Assembly (NCBI GenBank): GCA_002366775.1
Contig: DFBW01000144.1
Location: 6,284 to 13,243, forward strand
Direction of reading: 5' to 3'
Origin: Roseovarius sp. UBA3070
GTDB taxonomy: Bacteria > Pseudomonadota > Alphaproteobacteria > Rhodobacterales > Rhodobacteraceae
DNA: 6,960 nucleotides
Position 1 is the stretch's first letter. Each line of letters starts with the position of its first letter. Made by a program: the position numbers and the translations under genes. The notes beneath the pieces are model-generated. The model searched no databases. It was not told the DNA's origin and saw nothing but the letters and a program-made list of their open reading frames with translations. Positions 5,694 to 6,960 of the stretch are shown in pieces.

Positions 5694-6449
5694 ATGACCG
5701 TCACCCAACTGCAAGCTAACATCGAACACTGGCAAAGCCGGGTCGAGCTGACAGCATCCCTGCGCTGGACCGAACGCCTGAACCTGCACGAGGCAGTGGC
5801 AAACCATTTCAGTCTGGCCGTGAGTGGTGACGGCACGCAGTTTTTGATGAATCCCAACCAGATGCACTTCAGCCGGATTAAGGCCAGTGATCTTTTGCTG
5901 TTGGATGCCAATGATCCCGAAACTCTCAATCGTCCCGGCGCGCCTGATCCGTCGGCTTGGGGGTTGCATGGCTCGGTGCATCGGCGCTGCCCGCACCACC
6001 GCTGCCTGATGCATGTGCATTCGATCCACGCCACAGTTCTGGCCTCGCTTGCCGACAGCAATATCCCCCCGATTGATCAAAACACCGCGACGTTTTTCAA
6101 CCGCTATGTGATTGACAATGATTTTGGCGGTGTCGCCTTTGAGGATGAAGGCGAACGCTGTGCTGTGGCCCTGCAAGACCCATCCAAAAAGGTGATGATC
6201 ATGGGCAACCACGGCATTCTGGTGATGGGGGATACACCCGCAGATACCTTCAACCGGATGTATTACTTTGAACGCGCCGCCGAGACATACATTCGTGCCC
6301 TGCAAACCGGTCAGCCTTTGCGGGTTTTATCCGATGAGATCGCCGAGAAAACCGCACATGAGATCGAGACCTTCCCCGGTGCCGCCAACAACCATCTGGC
6401 TGAGCTGATGCGCATTCTCGACGATGAGGGTTCAAACTACGCAAGCTAA
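5694..6449 (+). CDS. Class II aldolase/adducin-fold family protein
   Basis: This 251-residue protein belongs to the zinc-dependent class II aldolase and adducin head-domain family (FucA, AraD and many uncharacterised relatives). The substrate-phosphate/glycine region is near NLHEAVANHFSLAVSGDG (30-47). The zinc ligands appear in LMHVHSIHATVLASL as H107 and H109, with H173 in IMGNHGILVMG (169-179). FucA-type aldolases use a glutamate in an SSEW motif just before the first helix. Here the matching place reads PSAWGLHGSVHRR, with alanine at 88, so retro-aldol chemistry of the classical kind is unlikely. Related proteins act on other sugars or acids, or have unknown roles. The start at 5694 is fixed by a strong AAAGGAGG at 5681-5688. 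The C-terminus (HEIETFPGAANNHLAELMRIL) is typical of a subgroup common in proteobacteria. The substrate is unknown. Confidence 0.9.
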   Translation: MTVTQLQANIEHWQSRVELTASLRWTERLNLHEAVANHFSLAVSGDGTQFLMNPNQMHFSRIKASDLLLLDANDPETLNRPGAPDPSAWGLHGSVHRRCPHHRCLMHVHSIHATVLASLADSNIPPIDQNTATFFNRYVIDNDFGGVAFEDEGERCAVALQDPSKKVMIMGNHGILVMGDTPADTFNRMYYFERAAETYIRALQTGQPLRVLSDEIAEKTAHEIETFPGAANNHLAELMRILDDEGSNYAS

Positions 6450-6459
6450 ATCGGGCACC

Positions 6460-6479
6460 GGCCTACCGATATCGGGGCC
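6460..6479. repeat. Palindromic hairpin after the aldolase-fold gene
   Basis: The perfect 10-bp palindrome CCGATATCGG (6466-6475) is flanked by GGCC on each side (6460-6463 and 6476-6479), which also pair. As RNA it gives roughly seven pairs with a 2-base bulge. It begins 11 bases after the stop codon. There is no T-tract, so it could be a processed 3' end, a weak terminator or a protein site. The rest of the 137-bp gap to the next gene shows no clear promoter. Confidence 0.3.
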
Positions 6480-6586
6480 TCTGCCACGCTCGCAGTGACG
6501 TAGCCACAAAAGTGACCCTGTACATGCAAAAAGAAGTTGCACACCTGCGCCTTGCCAATCCCGCCCATGGGCGACACATAAGAGGA

Positions 6587-6960
6587 ATGAGCAAAACACT
6601 TTTATCCTTTGGGCATGGTTATTCAGCGCGGGCACTGGCCAAGCAGTTGGTGCCCCAGGGCTGGCAGGTGATCGGAACCACGCGCAAGCCCGAGAGCGTC
6701 AGCGAGTTGCAAACTGAGGGCGTGACCCCGGTTCTTTGGCCGGGCAGTGATCTGGGGCAGGCGTTTGAGCAGGCCACTCACCTGCTGATCTCAGCCGGAC
6801 CAGATGCCGATGGTGATCCGGTTCTGAATGCTTACCGCAATGATATTGCGCGGATTGCCCCGCGGCTGGAATGGGTTGGTTACCTGTCCACCACCGGCGT
6901 TTATGGCGATCATCAGGGTGGCTGGGTGACTGAGGACACCCCCCTGGCCCCCTCTACCCG
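6587..6960 (+). CDS. Extended SDR / NAD-dependent epimerase-like protein (YeeZ-like), 3' truncated
   Basis: The first 124 residues of an oxidoreductase-fold protein run off the window end. The nucleotide-binding Rossmann start is SFGHGYSARALAKQL (7-21), the GHGYSA variant of GxGxxG seen in YeeZ-like proteins. A beta strand WQVIGTTRKPE (26-36) carries an arginine that suggests NADP preference. LLISAGPDADGDPVL (67-80) follows, then LEWVGYLSTTGVYGD (94-108), the extended-SDR Ser/Thr motif preceding the catalytic Tyr and Lys, which lie beyond the window. I chose ATG 6587 because the Rossmann strand then begins at residue 3. However, AGAGGA sits directly against this ATG, which is unusually tight. 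An in-frame ATG at 6524 would add 21 residues but has no better Shine-Dalgarno. The substrate is unknown. Confidence 0.88.
   Translation, partial: MSKTLLSFGHGYSARALAKQLVPQGWQVIGTTRKPESVSELQTEGVTPVLWPGSDLGQAFEQATHLLISAGPDADGDPVLNAYRNDIARIAPRLEWVGYLSTTGVYGDHQGGWVTEDTPLAPST

Noticed and set aside
5673..6305. 210-codon minus-strand frame opposite the aldolase-fold gene
   Set aside because: The + strand has a perfect SD and zinc motifs; the minus frame is a reading shadow.

Overview
The window looks like ordinary chromosomal DNA from an alphaproteobacterium, most likely of the Roseobacter/Rhodobacteraceae group. The basis is a moderately GC-rich sequence, strong AGGAGG-type ribosome binding sites, and protein types I associate with that group: a short HU with an IYCRERPAR arm, an alphaproteobacterial AMP nucleosidase, and a GHGYSARAL-type SDR. 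This assignment rests on recalled family resemblance, not on a search.

Left block (1-1970, all +): the last 114 codons of an acyl-CoA synthetase (AMP-binding ligase), then a TetR-family regulator (434-1144), then a tandem hotdog-fold protein resembling acyl-CoA thioesterases (1107-1970). The thioesterase gene starts 38 bp inside the regulator gene. The three together suggest a locus for activation, sensing and hydrolysis of an unidentified CoA-linked acid. A possible 45-codon ORF (1967-2104) begins at an ATGA overlap with the thioesterase stop and ends inside a perfect 8-bp hairpin.

Middle block (2158-5033, all -): read in transcription order, amn (AMP nucleosidase, 5033-3549), an HU-type nucleoid protein (3418-3131), and an EamA/DMT 10-TM transporter (3024-2158). 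HU looks like its own transcription unit. It has a candidate promoter, a leader inverted repeat, a strong SD, and a textbook rho-independent terminator (10-bp perfect stem plus T-tract) that separates it from the transporter gene.

Right block (5114-6960, all +): a VOC/glyoxalase-fold protein transcribed divergently from amn across 80 bp that carry an 8-bp inverted repeat, then a class II aldolase/adducin-fold protein with its zinc histidines but without the usual aldolase glutamate, then the start of a YeeZ-like extended SDR cut by the window end. No gene-free stretch exceeds 300 bp.

I found no CRISPR array, insertion sequence, tRNA, rRNA, phage module or defence system, and nothing that supports a previously undescribed multi-gene system. 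The points most worth a second look are the coupled small ORF with its hairpin, the tandem hotdog enzyme beside a TetR gene, the glutamate-less aldolase-fold protein, and the divergent amn/VOC inverted repeat.
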